From: an uncultured Fretibacterium sp.
GTDB lineage: Bacteria > Synergistota > Synergistia > Synergistales > Aminobacteriaceae
Direction: 5' to 3'
DNA length: 9,481 bases
NCBI GenBank assembly: GCA_937900285.1
Contig: CALCEM010000011.1
Coordinates: 1-9,481 of the forward strand
Shown here: positions 6,897 through 9,481 of the stretch, one piece after another
Numbering within the stretch: the stretch's first letter is position 1
How the letters are laid out: every line of letters begins with the position of its first letter
Position numbers and translations under genes: made by a program
Notes under the pieces: generated by a model
The model's input: only the letters and a program-made list of their open reading frames with translations
Databases searched by the model: none
What the model was told of the DNA's origin: nothing

Positions 6897-9296
6897 TTGC
6901 CACGATATATATGCATACACGGACATTTTTACCAGCCGCCCCGCGAAAATCCCTGGCTTGAAACAGTAGAAGTTCAGGAGAGCGCAGCCCCTTGGCATGA
7001 TTGGAACGCAAGAATAAGCGCAGAATGTTACAGCAGAAACGCAGCATCAAGAATTTTAAATAATAACGGAGAAATTATAAGAGTCTGTAATAATTATTCT
7101 CGAATGAGTTTTAATATTGGGCCAACGTTGTTATCATGGCTCGAAGAAAATGATCCGTTGTGTTATAAATCTATTCTCGAAGCTGATTTAATCGGACGGA
7201 AAAAATTTTCAGGACATGGCCCGGCAATAGCTCAAGTTTATAATCATGTAATTATGCCTCTCGCAAATCGTCGCGATAAAGAAACCCAAGTGCGTTGGGG
7301 CATTGCAGATTTTGAAAAGAGATTTAAACGCAAACCCGAAGGAATGTGGCTCGCAGAATGTGCAGTGGATACGGAAACGCTTGAAGTTTTAGCGGCCAAT
7401 AAAATTAAATTTACGATTTTATCTCCGTGGCAGGCTCAAGCAATTAAATTAATTGGTTATGGAAATTGGGAAGATGTTACGGGCGCAAGGGTTGACACGA
7501 GACGCGCTTATAAATGTAATTTGCCTTCAGGTAAGAGCATAGCAATATTTTTTTATGATGGAGTTTTGTCGCAAAAAATAGCGTTTGCCGGTTTATTAGA
7601 TGACGGCGGAAATTTTGCACGCGAATTAATAAACGCTCATGCAGATAACGGTCCGGTTTTATCGCACGTAGCAACTGACGGGGAATCTTACGGACATCAT
7701 CATAAACATGGAGATATGGCGCTCGCGTATTGTCTTGATTATATAGATCGTTCGGTTGATGCGCAGCTGACGATTTACGGGGAATTTTTGGAATTTTATC
7801 CGCCTGAGTTTGAGGTGAAAATTATTGAAAATTCTTCATGGAGTTGTGCTCATGGAGTTGAGAGGTGGCGCAGTGATTGTTCATGCGGAGACGGCACGCC
7901 CGGTTATCATCATAGATGGAGGAAGCCATTAAGGGATGCATTAAATTTTTTGCGCGATAAACTTGATAATTTATTTGCCGGAAGTTACGGAGCGCCGGGA
8001 CTATTTAAAAACACTTGGGAAGCACGCAACCAATATATAAACGTAATTTTAGATCGTTCAGTTGAGAATGTTGATGACTGGTTAAATAAAAATGCTGTTC
8101 GTGAGTTAAGTTCTCAAGAAAAAACGCGCGCTCTGAAATTAATGGAAATGGAACGCAATTCACTTTTAATGTTTACTTCATGCGGATGGTTTTTTGATGA
8201 AATTTCCAGAATTGAGCCTGTTCAGGTTATGAGATATGCGGCTCGTGCGATTGAATTATCGCGAGAATTATTTAATGTTGATGTTGAGCCGGAGTTTTTA
8301 AAAATTTTATCGGAAGCTCCGAGCAATATCCCGGAATTACAGAACGGAGCAAAAATTTATGAATTGCGTGCGCGTCAGGACAGCGTAGATCATACACACA
8401 TGGCGGCATATTATGGAATTACGTCAATTTTAAAAGGTTTCAGAAATGATTTTTCAGAAGGCTGCTGGGAGTTGAGCGGCAGTGCTGTAAAATTGGGAGA
8501 GTCTTCACGGGAATTTTCAGCCGGCACAGTCTGCGTGCGTTCAAAAATAACTGAAGAGGTTGGATATTATTTATTTGCGGTAAATCACGACGGAGGGACT
8601 TCAATTTTATGCGGAGTAAGTGAATTTCGAGCCGACGAGCCTTTAACAGTTGATGAAGTAAAAGAACTGCAAATAATTTTTAACAGCCAAAACATGAACA
8701 AAATGCTTGTTGAAAAATTTGGATATATGATTTACACGTTAAAAAATATTCCTGCAGATGAGCGCAGAAGAATTGTGCATAAATTATTAAGCCAGGACAC
8801 CGAAGTATTAGAGAAATCAATAAAAATAATTGTTGATGAACATGACAATTTACTAGAATACTTAACGCTTTTAGGAGCGCGTCCGCCGAAAATTATAAAA
8901 GTAGCGGCAGAATTTACATTAACATCACAAATAACACGCGAGTTAAAAAAATCTGAACCAAATATAAATAATATCCGCAGAGATTTGAATCACGCTGCAT
9001 TCTGGCAGGTTCAGCCCGATGAAGAGCAAATACATTACGCATTTTCAAAAGCTGTTACGCGTTTGATGCAAAAAGCCATTGACACCGAAGCCGATATAAA
9101 TCAAATAAGAAGCATAAACGAATTAATAAAAGTCTTCACGGAAAATTTTAAATGGCATTTAGGATTATATGAGGCGCAAAATTTATATTATGAGATATTA
9201 CGCAAGAAGCCATTAAAAAAATATTCTGAGCCTGAAAGATCGGAATTATATAATTTAGGCCGGACGTTATATTTTTCGGATGAGTTTTTGAAATAG
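6897..9296 (+). CDS. Glycoside hydrolase family 57 protein with C-terminal DUF3536
   Basis: Large protein of 799 residues with no signal peptide or membrane segment, so probably cytoplasmic. The N-terminal half is a GH57-type catalytic domain: HGHFYQPPREN (8-18) is conserved region 1, GMWLAECAVDTETLE (149-163) carries the likely nucleophile Glu154, and ATDGESYGHHH (259-269) the likely acid/base Asp261. A Cys/His-rich stretch follows: WSCAHGVERWRSDCSCGDG (315-333, Cys317, Cys328, Cys330), then WRKPLRDALNFLRD. The remainder, roughly 420-790, corresponds to the DUF3536 region found fused to this GH57 branch. GH57 members act on alpha-glucans (amylase, branching enzyme, 4-alpha-glucanotransferase, alpha-galactosidase), but this branch lacks an assigned reaction as far as I know. 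The TTG start is chosen because CIHGHFYQPP begins within a few residues of the N-terminus in relatives and AGGAG precedes it. A partial membrane-protein gene follows after 2 bases, suggesting co-translation. Confidence 0.9.
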   Translation: MPRYICIHGHFYQPPRENPWLETVEVQESAAPWHDWNARISAECYSRNAASRILNNNGEIIRVCNNYSRMSFNIGPTLLSWLEENDPLCYKSILEADLIGRKKFSGHGPAIAQVYNHVIMPLANRRDKETQVRWGIADFEKRFKRKPEGMWLAECAVDTETLEVLAANKIKFTILSPWQAQAIKLIGYGNWEDVTGARVDTRRAYKCNLPSGKSIAIFFYDGVLSQKIAFAGLLDDGGNFARELINAHADNGPVLSHVATDGESYGHHHKHGDMALAYCLDYIDRSVDAQLTIYGEFLEFYPPEFEVKIIENSSWSCAHGVERWRSDCSCGDGTPGYHHRWRKPLRDALNFLRDKLDNLFAGSYGAPGLFKNTWEARNQYINVILDRSVENVDDWLNKNAVRELSSQEKTRALKLMEMERNSLLMFTSCGWFFDEISRIEPVQVMRYAARAIELSRELFNVDVEPEFLKILSEAPSNIPELQNGAKIYELRARQDSVDHTHMAAYYGITSILKGFRNDFSEGCWELSGSAVKLGESSREFSAGTVCVRSKITEEVGYYLFAVNHDGGTSILCGVSEFRADEPLTVDEVKELQIIFNSQNMNKMLVEKFGYMIYTLKNIPADERRRIVHKLLSQDTEVLEKSIKIIVDEHDNLLEYLTLLGARPPKIIKVAAEFTLTSQITRELKKSEPNINNIRRDLNHAAFWQVQPDEEQIHYAFSKAVTRLMQKAIDTEADINQIRSINELIKVFTENFKWHLGLYEAQNLYYEILRKKPLKKYSEPERSELYNLGRTLYFSDEFLK

Positions 9297-9298
9297 TC

Positions 9299-9481
9299 AT
9301 GTTTACAAGAAATATGTCCTTAACGAAATTTTTGATCGCGTTGGCGATGTTATCTGCTTCGTGGGATAATATCAGCGTTGACATCGGAGGTTTTACATTT
9401 AGATTGACGCAGCTTGCAATTCTTCCAGTGTTTTTATTTTGGAGTTTGAGTACAGTATTTTCGGGAAAAATAAATAAAATA
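9299..9481 (+). CDS. N-terminal fragment of a membrane protein, possibly O-antigen ligase/polymerase-like
   Basis: An ATG at 9299, two bases after the TAG of the GH57 gene, opens a frame of 61 codons that continues to the window end without a stop, so the gene is cut by the boundary. The product starts MFTRNMSLTKFLIALAMLSA and has two hydrophobic segments (about 9-22 and 37-54) separated by a short polar loop, SWDNISVDIGGFTFRLTQ. A first helix, a short loop with a GG-F-RLTQ pattern and a second helix resemble the N-termini of O-antigen ligase/Wzy-type polytopic proteins, but 61 residues are too few to be sure. The next in-frame ATG (9314) is an alternative start. No clear Shine-Dalgarno precedes either, so translational coupling to the upstream gene is likely. 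Codon use (TTA, AAA, ATT) matches the neighbours. Confidence 0.6.
   Translation, partial: MFTRNMSLTKFLIALAMLSASWDNISVDIGGFTFRLTQLAILPVFLFWSLSTVFSGKINKI

Noticed and set aside
6301..7674. Minus-strand frames at 6301-6504, 6838-7050 and 7477-7674
   Set aside because: They are antisense to well-supported AEC and GH57 genes with no supporting features. The one at 9148-9384 is rejected for the same reason.

Overview
The window reads as one end of an assembled contig from a low-GC bacterium. The first 24 bases are not genomic: they match the 3' end of the Illumina TruSeq read-1 adapter. The adapter fuses to a truncated flavoprotein gene and supplies its apparent stop codon. A penicillin-binding protein of the PBP1C type points to a Gram-negative (diderm) cell envelope. 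A GH57/DUF3536 protein and frequent TTG starts would fit, for example, a low-GC member of Synergistota, but that assignment is only a guess; nothing here is a phylogenetic marker.

Layout. On the minus strand, reading right to left: an Na+/phosphate-cotransporter-like protein with a PhoU tail (3201-4817), then pbpC (969-3176), then the truncated BaiN/HI0933-like flavoprotein (25-850). The first two are 24 bases apart and look co-transcribed. The flavoprotein has its own plausible promoter. On the plus strand, reading left to right: D-alanine--D-alanine ligase (4939-5829), an AEC-family transporter 16 bases downstream (5846-6787), then a GH57/DUF3536 protein with its own promoter (6897-9296), and a partial membrane protein 2 bases after it (9299-9481, running off the end).

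The two gene sets diverge from a 121-base region at 4818-4938 that carries two extended -10 promoters facing outwards. A peptidoglycan precursor enzyme (Ddl) and a peptidoglycan polymerase (PBP1C) therefore sit in operons sharing one control region, so the centre of the window has a cell-wall theme. The right end turns towards polysaccharide metabolism.

Start codons are the most unusual feature. nptA, pbpC and the GH57 gene appear to start at TTG, and ddl has no ATG, GTG or TTG that keeps its conserved N-terminus. Its best start is ATT at 4939, preceded by a good Shine-Dalgarno site. The window contains no tRNA, rRNA, CRISPR array, insertion sequence or phage gene that I can recognise. No stretch over about 125 bases lacks a gene. 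I did not find a convincing undescribed multi-gene system.
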